Source: Dechloromonas sp. A34
GTDB lineage: Bacteria; Pseudomonadota; Gammaproteobacteria; Burkholderiales; Rhodocyclaceae
Reading direction: 5' to 3'
Length of the DNA: 64,000 nucleotides
Assembly: GCF_026261605.1 (NCBI RefSeq)
Contig: NZ_CP102486.1
Location: forward strand, 2,418,001-2,482,000
Part shown: in pieces, positions 9,298 to 18,775 of the stretch
How positions within the stretch are numbered: position 1 is the first letter of the stretch
Layout of the letters: the number at the start of each line of letters is the position of its first letter
Position numbers and translations under genes: made by a program
The notes under the pieces: model-generated
Databases searched by the model: none
What the model saw: the letters and a program-made list of their open reading frames with translations, nothing else
Told to the model about the DNA's origin: nothing

Positions 9298-9313
9298 AGC
9301 AATATTCACGCCA
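9298..9313 (-). promoter_or_regulatory. Sigma-54 (-24/-12) promoter for the HPr-rel-A cassette
   Basis: Read on the minus strand the site is TGGCGTGAATATTGCT. It has the GG-N10-GC spacing and a TTGCT -12 element of sigma-54 promoters, differing from the TGGCAC consensus at two -24 positions. The expected transcription start, near 9285-9290, is ~30 bases before ATG 9255, with a GGAG ribosome site between. The flanking gap 9314-9460 is strongly AT-rich and holds no gene. PrsR, encoded 6 kb away in this window, is a sigma-54 activator and the natural candidate regulator. Confidence 0.68.
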
Positions 9314-9460
9314 AGCATTTATTTTATTGATTTTTATGTATTAATTATATTTTTTTGGGTGGTGTGTTGTTGTGCTTACGTTGAGTGTAAAAAAAACCGA
9401 CACTTCCAATTGACCACTCGAACGAGAACACTTCACTTGGGATTATAGGTTTACATGGGA

Positions 9461-10234
9461 CTAGCGGGCAGACTGTTTGACCAGTTCTGTGAGGAAATTC
9501 GCAGGAATAGCGTAAGAAATGCCAGAAGGGTGGGTCAGTGCGGCTTCTTTGCTGCCTTTTACAAAAACCATGTTAATGACTCCGATTACCTCACCGGTCT
9601 CCTCATTGAAAACGGGGCTTCCACTGTTGCCGGGATAGGCGGTTGCATCCAGTTGAAAAATGTTGAACGTGCCACTCTTCAACTGGCGAATGAGATTGGA
9701 GTTGATCTGCTGGGCATTTCCGGCAGGTAATGCGATTGGAGTAATTGAGGAAACAATGCCGCGATGTGTCACCGGTGAAAAGCCCAGCGCGCCGCCAATC
9801 GGGAAGCCGGTAAAGCCGATAGCCTGCCCCTCACGGACGGCGTCCGAATTGTGAAGTTTCAAGGTGGGCAGGGCCGGGCCTTCAATACGTAAGACCGCAA
9901 GGTCATGCTCCTTGTCTCGGCTGGCCAGAAAGGCGCGTCGGACCTGAGGGTCGCCATTGGCACCCCGTGCCTGGATGACCAAAGCCGGTGCATCGGGTTC
10001 AGCGCTGTCAGGTACGACGTGAGCATTGGTTGCCACCAGATTTCCGTTGCCGATGACAAAGCCGGTACCGCGCAGGACAAACTGGGGGCTGCTGGTCTTT
10101 TTGTAGGTGCCGACGACCACGATTGAGGGCTTGATACGTTCGATGGTATCGGCCAGTTCAGCCAGTGACGGGGTGGTAAGGAAAAAGGCAAGAGACGTAA
10201 ACCAGCGCACCGCCGGTGCGATGACGAGGCTCAC
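9461..10234 (-). CDS. Secreted trypsin-like serine protease (S1C/DegP-like, no PDZ)
   Basis: 257 residues with an N-terminal signal sequence ending near TPSLA (residue 25). The catalytic triad is visible as H72 (TNAHVV), D111 (HDLAVL) and S204 (GNSGSP). There is no PDZ domain after the protease fold, so it is shorter than DegP/HtrA. The product is expected in the periplasm. Its start overlaps the stop of the lytic transglycosylase gene by four bases, so the two form an operon, possibly extending from the dehydrogenase upstream. A role in trimming cell-envelope proteins around the export machinery is a guess. Confidence 0.9.
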   Translation of the reverse strand: MSLVIAPAVRWFTSLAFFLTTPSLAELADTIERIKPSIVVVGTYKKTSSPQFVLRGTGFVIGNGNLVATNAHVVPDSAEPDAPALVIQARGANGDPQVRRAFLASRDKEHDLAVLRIEGPALPTLKLHNSDAVREGQAIGFTGFPIGGALGFSPVTHRGIVSSITPIALPAGNAQQINSNLIRQLKSGTFNIFQLDATAYPGNSGSPVFNEETGEVIGVINMVFVKGSKEAALTHPSGISYAIPANFLTELVKQSAR

Positions 10235-11124
10235 ATCAGCCTGCGCGAGGCGATTCTAGGCATTTCGGGGGAGGGAGTGGTGACACCGGGGTCGAATGGG
10301 TGATCCTCGCGTTTGAAAATTTCCCTAATTCGTTTGACGTAGCCCTGAGTTTCTGGGAAAGGCGGAATGCCACCAAAACGGTTAACCGCGCCTTCGCCCG
10401 CATTGTAGGCAGCAGCGACGAGCATTACATCACCTTTGAAGTAGGCGAGAAGCCAGCGCAAATAGGCCAGGCCGCCACGAATATTCTGTTCTGGATCGAA
10501 GGGCTTCTTGACGTTAAAGCGATCGGCGGTTTCTGGGATCAACTGCATTAAGCCTTGGGCATTCTTTGGGGATACCGCTGCCGGGTTGAAGTTGGATTCA
10601 GCGCGAATGATGGCCATCGCCAGCCGGGGGTAAATGCCATACTCCGGGGCCAGTTTGAGTACCAGATCCATAACTTTCTTGTGTTCCGGCATGGCCTTGT
10701 CAACGATGTCGTTGCCATCGCTGTCGAAGAGACATTCTGGTGGCTTGGTAGGTGGATCACCGACCTGGCGCAACATGCGTTGGGAGAGTACGTCGCCCTG
10801 TTTGGCCGCCATTGCAAAAAAGTAAGCAGCAGTTTCATCATCGCGGGTTATCCCGCGGCCGTTTGCGTACATCCAACCAAGGTTGTACTGCGCCTCGATG
10901 TCCCCCAAGCGTGACGCCTCGCAGTACAGCTGAACCGCCTTGAGCGTGTCGCGCGGCACGCCATTGCCGTGCTCGTGATTTCGCGCTTCGCTGCGCAGGC
11001 TGGCCGCCCGCTCACTTTTCGTCGCATCAGCCAGCGCGGGCCTGCCCAAGACACTGAGGACCAGCAAAACACAAAGCGCCCAAGGCTTGCGGCGATGCCA
11101 ATGGTTCAGCCTTGAGCGCTTCAT
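10231..11124 (-). CDS. Lytic transglycosylase with Sel1-like repeats
   Basis: 297 residues: a signal sequence (to ~LADA, residue 33), two Sel1/TPR-like repeats at ~55-120 (the LGWMYANGRGI pattern), and a C-terminal SLT domain with catalytic Glu176 in the AESNFNP motif, then GLMQLIP and AAYNAGEGAV. Such enzymes cleave peptidoglycan glycan strands and make room for envelope-spanning machines. A strong GGAG site (11131-11134) overlaps the stop of the upstream dehydrogenase gene. Operon partners are that dehydrogenase and the serine protease. Confidence 0.93.
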   Translation of the reverse strand: MKRSRLNHWHRRKPWALCVLLVLSVLGRPALADATKSERAASLRSEARNHEHGNGVPRDTLKAVQLYCEASRLGDIEAQYNLGWMYANGRGITRDDETAAYFFAMAAKQGDVLSQRMLRQVGDPPTKPPECLFDSDGNDIVDKAMPEHKKVMDLVLKLAPEYGIYPRLAMAIIRAESNFNPAAVSPKNAQGLMQLIPETADRFNVKKPFDPEQNIRGGLAYLRWLLAYFKGDVMLVAAAYNAGEGAVNRFGGIPPFPETQGYVKRIREIFKREDHPFDPGVTTPSPEMPRIASRRLM

Positions 11125-11133
11125 GTTTGCCTC

Positions 11134-12414
11134 CTAGAGACGCCAGATATCTACGCCGGCAGCAGCAAAGGCCACCGGGTCCAGCATACTTTTCACGTCG
11201 GTGATCACGCCGCACTCTTCTAGTTTAGACAAGAAATCGGAAGTTGGCCGGGATTTGAATTGGCGATGGTTGACGGCAGCCACAATGGCTCCAGCCTTGG
11301 GTAGATCGTCCCAGGCGACAAGGTCAACCCCATATTCGTGACGAGCTTCCCCGGTGTCGGCCACCGGATCGTGCACGACGACCTTGGCTCCATAGGATTC
11401 CAGTTCGCGAATGACGTCGATGACTCGTGAATTACGCAGATCGGGGCAGTCTTCCTTGAAGGTGAGGCCAAGAACGATGATTGGGCGATCCTTGACCGGG
11501 TGGCCGTTACGGATTAGTTGCTTGATGGTTTGTTCGGCTACGAACTTGCCCATGCCGTCGTTGATGCGCCGACCGGCGAGAATGACTTCCGGGTGATAAC
11601 CGAGTTTCTGTGCCTTGTGCGTCAGGTAATACGGGTCGACGCCGATGCAATGGCCACCCACTAGGCCCGGACGGAAAGGCAGGAAATTCCACTTGGTACC
11701 TGCGGCCTGCAGGACTTCCAGCGTATCGATGCCGATCTTGTCGAAGATGATGGCAAGCTCGTTCATCAGGGCGATATTAAGGTCGCGCTGGGTATTTTCG
11801 ATAACTTTAGCGGCTTCTGCTACCTTGATGTTCGAGGCTGGGTAAACACCGGCGGTGATGATGCTGCCATAGATCTCCTTGACCGTGGCCAGGGTTTCCG
11901 GGGTATCGCCGGAAACAACCTTGACGATCTTGGTCACCGTGCGTTCCTTGTCGCCCGGATTGATCCGTTCCGGCGAATAGCCGACGAAGAAATCCTTCTT
12001 CCAGGTCTTGCCGGACTCACGCTCGAGGATGGGAATGCAGACTTCTTCCGTGGCACCAGGGTATACCGTTGATTCATAGACGACGATGGCGCCTTGTTTG
12101 AGGTTCTGACCGACGGCTTTTGAGGAACCGACCAAGGGGCTGAAATCCGGCTGGTGGGCGTCGTCGACCGGTGTCGGTACGGCGACGATGACGAAATCCG
12201 CCTCCTTCAGCGCGGCGGGGTCGGTTCCAACCTCAAGCCGGGTCGCGGACTTGAGATCATCGCTACTGACTTCGCCTGTCGGGTCAACATGCCGCTTGTA
12301 AGCGGCAATCTTCTCGGTGGAGAGATCGAAACCAATGGTGCGAAACTTTTTCCCGAATTCGACAGCTAGGGGCAAACCCACGTAGCCCAGTCCAACTACA
12401 GCGATTGTTGTCAT
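11134..12414 (-). CDS. tviB: Nucleotide-sugar dehydrogenase, TviB/WbpO-like (UDP-HexNAc C6 dehydrogenase)
   Basis: 426 residues with the Rossmann motif GLGYVG at residues 8-13 and the catalytic cysteine C256 in the GGHCIGVDPYYL motif, which is typical of UDP-N-acetyl-hexosamine 6-dehydrogenases of the TviB/WbpO branch rather than UDP-glucose or GDP-mannose dehydrogenases. It oxidises the C6 hydroxyl of a UDP-amino sugar to a carboxylate with NAD+, giving an acidic building block. It lies 48 bases after prsT on the same strand. With algD at 50.4 kb, the window supplies two different uronic-acid precursors. Confidence 0.92.
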   Translation of the reverse strand: MTTIAVVGLGYVGLPLAVEFGKKFRTIGFDLSTEKIAAYKRHVDPTGEVSSDDLKSATRLEVGTDPAALKEADFVIVAVPTPVDDAHQPDFSPLVGSSKAVGQNLKQGAIVVYESTVYPGATEEVCIPILERESGKTWKKDFFVGYSPERINPGDKERTVTKIVKVVSGDTPETLATVKEIYGSIITAGVYPASNIKVAEAAKVIENTQRDLNIALMNELAIIFDKIGIDTLEVLQAAGTKWNFLPFRPGLVGGHCIGVDPYYLTHKAQKLGYHPEVILAGRRINDGMGKFVAEQTIKQLIRNGHPVKDRPIIVLGLTFKEDCPDLRNSRVIDVIRELESYGAKVVVHDPVADTGEARHEYGVDLVAWDDLPKAGAIVAAVNHRQFKSRPTSDFLSKLEECGVITDVKSMLDPVAFAAAGVDIWRL

Positions 12415-12462
12415 CTTTTACCTGTTTCAGATAGGGTGAATATAGAGTGTTAATGGAAAATT

Positions 12463-15237
12463 TTATAGCGCTTGCAGGAGTTGGCTGACCTCGGCGTGTC
12501 CAGGGAATTTTTCACCGAGTTTGGCGATCACTTCAAGTTCCTTGCGCGCGTCATCCTTCTTGCCGGCGCTGATTAGCACTTTGGCAAGGTTCAATTGTAT
12601 CGCCGCGGCCTGGGGCGCAATACTCATAGCCTTGCGCAACAGATCGATGGCCTTGGCGGTATCCCCTTTTTCGGCCAGCAACATGGCTAAGGTATCCATA
12701 AATGGCGGTTGATTAGGGGCAAGCCGGTTGGCCCTTTCGGCATACTCAATGGCTTTCGGTGCCTTCGACTGGCCGGAAATCCAGGCCAGGTTGTTCAGCA
12801 CCACGGGGTTGTTGGGCTGGATTTCCAGCGCTGTGCGGTAGTGCTGGAGTGCTTGCGCAAAGTCCTTGCGGCTACTTGCCATATCGCCCAGGTGCATTCG
12901 GAGAGAGATATCTTTTGGATGTTCCTTGAGCCAAGTGCTTGCGGTCTTTTCGGCTTCGGCGATATTTCCGGAAGCGATTAGGGCTATATGCAATTTGACC
13001 GCAAGTTCCGGGGCGGGAAGTTGCTTCAGACCGTTGCGATAGGCAGCAAAGGATGCCGGCCAATTCTTTTGCGAGCCGTGAATGTCACCTTCCTGTATGT
13101 AGCCAACAGCTTCTTTCGGTCGCTGTTTTTGCATCTGACGAGCAATTTCAAGAGCTTCCCCAATGTTCTCTCCATCCATGGCAAGCAAAATCAAGGCTCT
13201 CTGAGCCTCAACAAGGTTCGGCTTGATTTCAATAGCCCTTCTCAAGCTTTTAATTGCTTCGACCCGGTTATTGCTGGCGATATAAATTTCGGCCAGGCGC
13301 ATCTGACCCAGGGGAGATGCGGGTTGTATGGCGGCAAGCTTGCCGTAAGTTGTCAATGCTTGGTTGAGGTCGCCAGATACTTGTTGGGTGCGCCCCAAAG
13401 CGTCGAGTATTTCCGGTTTGTCGGGAATTGCGGCAATGGCCTCGTTGGCCGATGTCATCGCTTTCTTGAGATCCTTGGTGTTGAGGTAGTACTGAATCAG
13501 GGCTAACCGTGGTGCGGCTTCACTGGGATTGGCGGAAATGGCCTTATTGATCAGGCCGGCAACTTCGTCAGAGGGGGCGCTATTGGCCGCACGTAATTCT
13601 GCAAGCGCAAGCATGGCCTGGAGGTTCTTCGGATCGGCGGCCAATATGGAATCGAAGCGCTTGCGGGCTTCTTCCGGCTTTTTGTCTGCCAGATCGAGTG
13701 TCGCCAGGCTGGCCGCTGCCGGGAAAAAGGTGGGATTGACGGCTAGTGCTTTTTCAAAGTTGGCTCGAGCTCCTTGGGTATCTTTTTTTGCAAGCAGGGT
13801 GCGTGCCCGAAGGTTATAGGTGGTCGGATTGTCCGGCTGCTTTTTTTCGAGACTGTCGATGGCTTTCAGCGCTTTGTCGGTCTGATTGGTGCGCAAGTAC
13901 GTTGAAACTAGTGCGAGATCTGCCGTCGTGCCTTTGTCGCCGAGCGCGATTTGCTCCAGTTCCGTCGTGGCGCCGGCAGCGTTGCCTTGAGCCATATGGG
14001 CCAAGGCCAGAGATGTTCTTTTGGCGGCATCATTCGGGTCGAGTTTGCTGGCCTTGGCAAAATACTCGGTTGCGCGGTTGGCGTCGCCGTTTTGTAGAAA
14101 GGTTTCTCCTGCCAGCGACAGCATCGCAGGGTCTTTATCAATGCTATCGAGTATTGGTTGCATCGTGTTCAGGGCCTTGGCTGGCTGACCGGCGCGAAGA
14201 TAACTGGATACCAGCAGTTTGCGGGCCAGCGGCAGGCTGGGGAGCAGCTGCAGCGCCTTGCTCAGATACGTTTCGGCCTGAATGTACGAACGCAATTGGT
14301 ATTCGATTGCTCCAGCCAACTGCAGTGTATTGGGGTTGTTAGGCGCAGCTTTCAGCAGCCTCTGGGTTAGTTCTCGTGCAGTCTTGTAGTCTTTGCGTTG
14401 ATAGTCTGCCTGCGCCTCTAGGTAAATCGTCTGTGGGTGCTTGGGGGCTATTTTTTTCAGAGCCTCAATCTGTTTTTCGGCCTCGTCATGCTTTTGTTGC
14501 TGGAAGTAGGTGTAAATGATCGCCGAATGGGCCAACAGGAAGTCTGGTTTTGCCTCGATTGCCTTGCGGTACTGGCTGATTGCACTGTCGGGGTTACCTT
14601 TGGCGGCCAGCAGGGTGCCATTCAGCAACAATGCATCGTGGTTATTCGGGTTTTTGACCAGAACATTATCGATTATGCCCTGCGCTTCATCGAAGTTTCG
14701 GTTGGCTGCGCGCTTGCCGGCATCGGCCAGTTGGGCCGGTGCGTAATCAGGTTTGGCAGTCAGTGCAGCAGACAGTGCCTTCTGCGCTGCGTCATGATTA
14801 CCCAGAGCGGCGTAGGCCGTGCTTAGGATAGTTTTAAGATTGGCCGTGGGCTCGCCGGGGGAGAGTTCTGTGTTGCCAAATTCGTCGGTTACCTTCTTGG
14901 CGTGACCTGTTGCCAGTAGTGCTTTAGCAAGAAGGGGAATGACCTGGTCATTGGCAAATTTAAGTTCAGTTGCCTTGCGTAGTTCCACCTCCGCCCCCAC
15001 TGCGTCGCCGCTTTCCAGCAGTGCCTTGCCCAGAAGAAAGCGGGCCTCACCCAGATTGGGATCCTTTTGCAAGGCGTTCTTCAACTGGATGATGGCCGCC
15101 TTGTTGTCATTCTTGGCGAGAAAGTCCCTGCCCGACGCAATCAAGGCCTCAGGATTCTCGCCACCGCAACCGCCCAGAAAGGCCGCCAACAGAGCAGTGG
15201 AAATTGTGGTGGAAATGATCGAAGTGCGCTTTTTCAT
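12463..15237 (-). CDS. prsT: PEP-CTERM system TPR-repeat lipoprotein PrsT
   Basis: About 924 residues from ATG 15237; a TTG at 15252 is less likely. The N-terminus is a lipoprotein signal with lipobox LGGC, followed by tandem TPR repeats over nearly the whole length, many with the usual AxxxYxxAL-like spacing. Length and the position next to prsR and prsK match the PrsT family of exosortase systems. The protein is expected to be anchored in the envelope and to act as a scaffold for secretion or assembly of the extracellular polymer. It is co-oriented with prsR, 25 bases apart. Confidence 0.95.
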   Translation of the reverse strand: MKKRTSIISTTISTALLAAFLGGCGGENPEALIASGRDFLAKNDNKAAIIQLKNALQKDPNLGEARFLLGKALLESGDAVGAEVELRKATELKFANDQVIPLLAKALLATGHAKKVTDEFGNTELSPGEPTANLKTILSTAYAALGNHDAAQKALSAALTAKPDYAPAQLADAGKRAANRNFDEAQGIIDNVLVKNPNNHDALLLNGTLLAAKGNPDSAISQYRKAIEAKPDFLLAHSAIIYTYFQQQKHDEAEKQIEALKKIAPKHPQTIYLEAQADYQRKDYKTARELTQRLLKAAPNNPNTLQLAGAIEYQLRSYIQAETYLSKALQLLPSLPLARKLLVSSYLRAGQPAKALNTMQPILDSIDKDPAMLSLAGETFLQNGDANRATEYFAKASKLDPNDAAKRTSLALAHMAQGNAAGATTELEQIALGDKGTTADLALVSTYLRTNQTDKALKAIDSLEKKQPDNPTTYNLRARTLLAKKDTQGARANFEKALAVNPTFFPAAASLATLDLADKKPEEARKRFDSILAADPKNLQAMLALAELRAANSAPSDEVAGLINKAISANPSEAAPRLALIQYYLNTKDLKKAMTSANEAIAAIPDKPEILDALGRTQQVSGDLNQALTTYGKLAAIQPASPLGQMRLAEIYIASNNRVEAIKSLRRAIEIKPNLVEAQRALILLAMDGENIGEALEIARQMQKQRPKEAVGYIQEGDIHGSQKNWPASFAAYRNGLKQLPAPELAVKLHIALIASGNIAEAEKTASTWLKEHPKDISLRMHLGDMASSRKDFAQALQHYRTALEIQPNNPVVLNNLAWISGQSKAPKAIEYAERANRLAPNQPPFMDTLAMLLAEKGDTAKAIDLLRKAMSIAPQAAAIQLNLAKVLISAGKKDDARKELEVIAKLGEKFPGHAEVSQLLQAL

Positions 15238-15262
15238 AACGAGTTCTTTCAATGGTTGACGG

Positions 15263-16621
15263 CTATTTCAAGCCCAGGCGATGCATCAGGTCGTAGAGCG
15301 TGGGGCGGCTGATGCCAAGGATTTCCGCAGCACGAACGACGTTTCCGTTTGCGCGGCCGAGTGCAGTTACAACGGCACTGCGTTCGGCGTCGTCGCGGAT
15401 ACGGCGCAGGTCGATAAATTCCGAGTCTGCACCCTCAGGTGTTTCCAGTCCGATATCCTCGCGCGTGATTTGCAATCCGTCGGCCATGATGACGGCACGC
15501 TTGATGCAATTCTCCAACTCTCGAACATTGCCGGGCCAAGAGTGGAGTTCGATGGCGCGAATGCTGTCTTCAGTGAGTGTCATATTGCCGCGGTTCTGTT
15601 CGCTTGCAAAGCGTCGAGCAAAGGCATGAGCGAGCAAGGTGGCATCACCTTGACGGTCGCGCAGCGGCGGGATGTTGATGACGATTTCGGCCAAGCGATA
15701 AAAGAGGTCTTCCCGGAACCGGCCTTCCTTGATCAGCGTCTTGAGATCCTGATGTGTGGCGCAGACGATGCGGACATCAACTGGGATTTCCTGCCGCCCG
15801 CCGAGTCGCTCGACCACGCGTTCCTGCAGAAAGCGCAACAATTTTGCCTGCAAGGGGTGAGGGAGGTCGCCGATTTCGTCCAGCATCAAGGTGCCGCCAT
15901 TGGCACTTTCGATCTTGCCCGGTGTTGTCTTGGCGGCCCCGGTAAAAGCTCCCTTTTCGTAACCAAACAGTTCGCTCTCCAGCAAGTTGTCTGGAATTGC
16001 AGCACAGTTGATGGCGACGAAACGCTCGTTCTTGCGCTGCGAAGTCTCATGCACCCCACGCGCCAGTACCTCCTTGCCGGTGCCACTTTCGCCGAGTAGC
16101 AAAACCGTGGCATTACTGCTTGCCACTTTTTCGACGGTACGGCAAACCCGCAGCATTTCCGAACTTCGCGTCAGCAGTCCGGCTAGTGCTGCCGGATGCT
16201 GGATAGATTGCAGACGGCGATTTTCCTGTTGCAGATCGTAAAGGCGAAATGCCCGTTCGATGGTCAACGAAAGCAATTCGGGTTCGAACGGCTTGGCGAA
16301 AAAATCATATGCACCCAAGCCGATGGCGCGTAAGGCATTGGTTCTGTCATTCTGACCAGTCAGGACGATGACCTTGGTATCTGGCGCAACGGAGATGATC
16401 TGTTCAAGTAGCCGGAACCCCTCGGAAACCGAGTCGGCATCGGGCGGCAAACCAAGGTCCATGGTCACCACCGGCGGATTGTGGCGGTGGACCAGCGTGA
16501 GGGCGCTTTCCCGATCGCCGGCGGTCAGCGTCTCGAACTGGTCAAAGGACCAGCGTAACTGCTTCTGAAGCGCCGGATCGTCTTCGACAATCAGCAGGGG
16601 GCGCAGCTTTTCTGAGCTCAA
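15263..16621 (-). CDS. prsR: Sigma-54-dependent response regulator PrsR
   Basis: 452 residues: a receiver domain with phospho-acceptor D55 (the TMDLGLPP strand), an AAA+ domain with Walker A GESGTGKE at 177-184 and the sigma-54-contacting loop GAFTGA at 224-229, and a C-terminal Fis-type HTH (~425-452). This is the PEP-CTERM-box response regulator that activates sigma-54 promoters of PEP-CTERM and EPS genes in related floc-forming bacteria. Its start overlaps the prsK stop (ATGA). A matching sigma-54 promoter is found at 9298-9313. Confidence 0.96.
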   Translation of the reverse strand: MSSEKLRPLLIVEDDPALQKQLRWSFDQFETLTAGDRESALTLVHRHNPPVVTMDLGLPPDADSVSEGFRLLEQIISVAPDTKVIVLTGQNDRTNALRAIGLGAYDFFAKPFEPELLSLTIERAFRLYDLQQENRRLQSIQHPAALAGLLTRSSEMLRVCRTVEKVASSNATVLLLGESGTGKEVLARGVHETSQRKNERFVAINCAAIPDNLLESELFGYEKGAFTGAAKTTPGKIESANGGTLMLDEIGDLPHPLQAKLLRFLQERVVERLGGRQEIPVDVRIVCATHQDLKTLIKEGRFREDLFYRLAEIVINIPPLRDRQGDATLLAHAFARRFASEQNRGNMTLTEDSIRAIELHSWPGNVRELENCIKRAVIMADGLQITREDIGLETPEGADSEFIDLRRIRDDAERSAVVTALGRANGNVVRAAEILGISRPTLYDLMHRLGLK

Positions 16622-18731
16622 GCGAGTTCCTTTGTGTGCAAGTCAGATTCGGTACGTACTTCAAAAAGCGGAAGAATCACCGTGATACGGGTTCCGTGGC
16701 CAGGCTCACTGTCTACATTCATCTCACCACCCAATTCGCGAATGTATTGGGCACTTTCATAGGCGCCAATACCCATTCCAGCTTGTTTTGTGCTCTGAAA
16801 CGGCTTGAAAAGTCTCTCGCGAATGAACTCGGGACTCATACCATGGCCGGTGTCGCCGACTTCCAGTGCGGCACGATCACCGCGCTTCTCAAGGGCAACC
16901 CAGACCCTCCCGCCAGGGTCGGTTGCATCCAGTGAATTCTGCACCAAATGGCCAATGACACGTTTCAGCCGCTCTTCGTGGCCACGCGTTGCCAGGCGAT
17001 CCCTGAGATCGAGCTCCACTGATCGCCCCTGATCACTTTTTTCTTTTTGAATCCGTTCAATGATCTCAGGAAGATTAACACCGCAAGCGGTTCCCGGGGG
17101 GTTGCACCCTCCCGCAATTGCATCATCAATTGGCGCATGCGCTCGACTGCATGATCAACCGTCATCAACATGTCCTGCTGGAATTCGGGATTGTCGCGGT
17201 GGCGCTCGGCATTCTTTAGCATCAAGGCAAGTTGGGTGACGATATTTTTCAGGTCATGGACCACGAATGCAGACATTTTGTTGAAAGCGTCGAATTTGCG
17301 TGCTTCAAGTAGTGCCTCCGTCGCCTGCATGTTGGCCAGAAACCCTGCCGCCTGACAACCCGCAGTTCGCAATAGGTCGTTGACCTCCCAATTAACATCG
17401 ATCTGGGTTCGTGAACTCGCCAGGATAACGAATCCGTCCATCTGGCTACCTACCATCAGGGGAATAACCAACCAGGCATTCGGAACGTCGGAAAGCCAGG
17501 AGGGGATTTCCAAATCGCCATAGCGACCAGGGAAGCAGCGATACTCTTCCAGATTGATTACCCAGCCGCTGCGTAGCAGAAAGCTGGATAGGGGCGAATC
17601 CACCGTTTCGACGGCATCGTTGGCCGGGATATTCCAGCGCGCCGTCTGGCGGTAGCAATCCTGGCCTCCATCCCGTAACCATAGCCCTCCACCTGGACTT
17701 TCGACCATGTTGGCGAGGCCTCGGATAACCTGTTGCCCCAGGGCCTGCGGCGAGTCTTGGGCGGATAGGGTCTGGGTAAAGCGCAGCCACTCCTCCCGGT
17801 AATCGTAGCGATAACTGAAAAAGTGCTTGCCGACCAGAACTCGCAGCTTGGCCCGCATCGATCCGGATACGACAATCACACCCAGTCCCAGTAGGGCGGC
17901 GCAAAGGGTAGCCAATTGCAAGGCACGTCCCCAGTCACCGCCAAAATAGCGAACGTAGTACCCAACACTCGCCATGAACAATAGGTAGAGTCCGGCAATT
18001 AATAGCGTCGCCGAATGGAAGGCCGCTTTCTGGGAGAGATGGATCTTCGATGTCCAGTCGCGACTGCGCAGGGTGCTAAGAAGAAGAAGCGGCGTGGTAA
18101 TGGCATGAACGATGCCACGTATGCTTGCGGCATCGGCATCGATCCGGTTGAACATCAGTGCATCGGAAAACAGATAAATATCGAACACGAATTGGCCGGC
18201 CAGGCCAAGGCAAAGTGGCTTGATATTCCAGACTGAATCATCCGAAACCGCACGAAATAGCTGCTCGATCAACATCAGGCCAATGACTGGCATGGCAAGA
18301 GACTGGAACAGTGCAGCGCGAAACCATTGCTCGGCGGGCAGTATGCCGAAGGCCAGCGAAAGCTGGAGGGCGATACCCCACAACGCAGCTCCCCAGCAGG
18401 CTGGAATCAGCCAGGGCGGTAGCAAGGCTCGCCCATTCGTCTGGGCGGGTTCGGGAATCAAGAGGTAAGCGACAAAGGCAAACCAGATTCCATATCGCAG
18501 GATGTCCGTTAATGAGGCTAAAAGAAGCAATAACGAGAGGGTGCTGGTGATAGCAAAAAACGATAGACCAGCCCAAAGTGTGGAAGCCGATACAGCGAGT
18601 AACATCATCCTGGCGCGAAGACCCGCCCGCCATTCCTTGCCGAGTGCAAGCAGGTAAATCGCCAGCAGGGTATAGGTGCCGGCAGCGATACCCAGGCTCC
18701 AGACGATCAGGGTGACGGATTCAGTAGCCAT
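16618..18731 (-). pseudogene. prsK: PEP-CTERM system histidine kinase PrsK, interrupted by a one-base frameshift
   Basis: The first 588 codons give ~9 membrane helices (residues 1-290), a GAF-like region (~320-460) and the dimerisation/phospho-acceptor helix with H492 (VVHDLKN). The frame then runs out just after REGATP. The HATPase domain (NSLDATDPGG, then the DTGHGMS and GMGIGAY boxes) is in another frame, ending at 16618. Adding one C to the C6 run (plus-strand G run 17096-17101) rejoins both into a 704-residue protein of normal PrsK length and gives the expected GVNLPEIIERI linker. If the shift is real, the kinase lacks its ATP-binding domain; a sequencing error is more likely. Confidence 0.9.
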
Positions 18732-18775
18732 GCACTATCAATGTGAGCGTCTCGACGGAGCTGTGGCGCAGATGA

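Noticed and set aside
16618..17019. Separate small histidine-kinase-like ATPase gene after prsK
   Set aside because: It has no start with a ribosome site, and one base restores a single normal-length PrsK.
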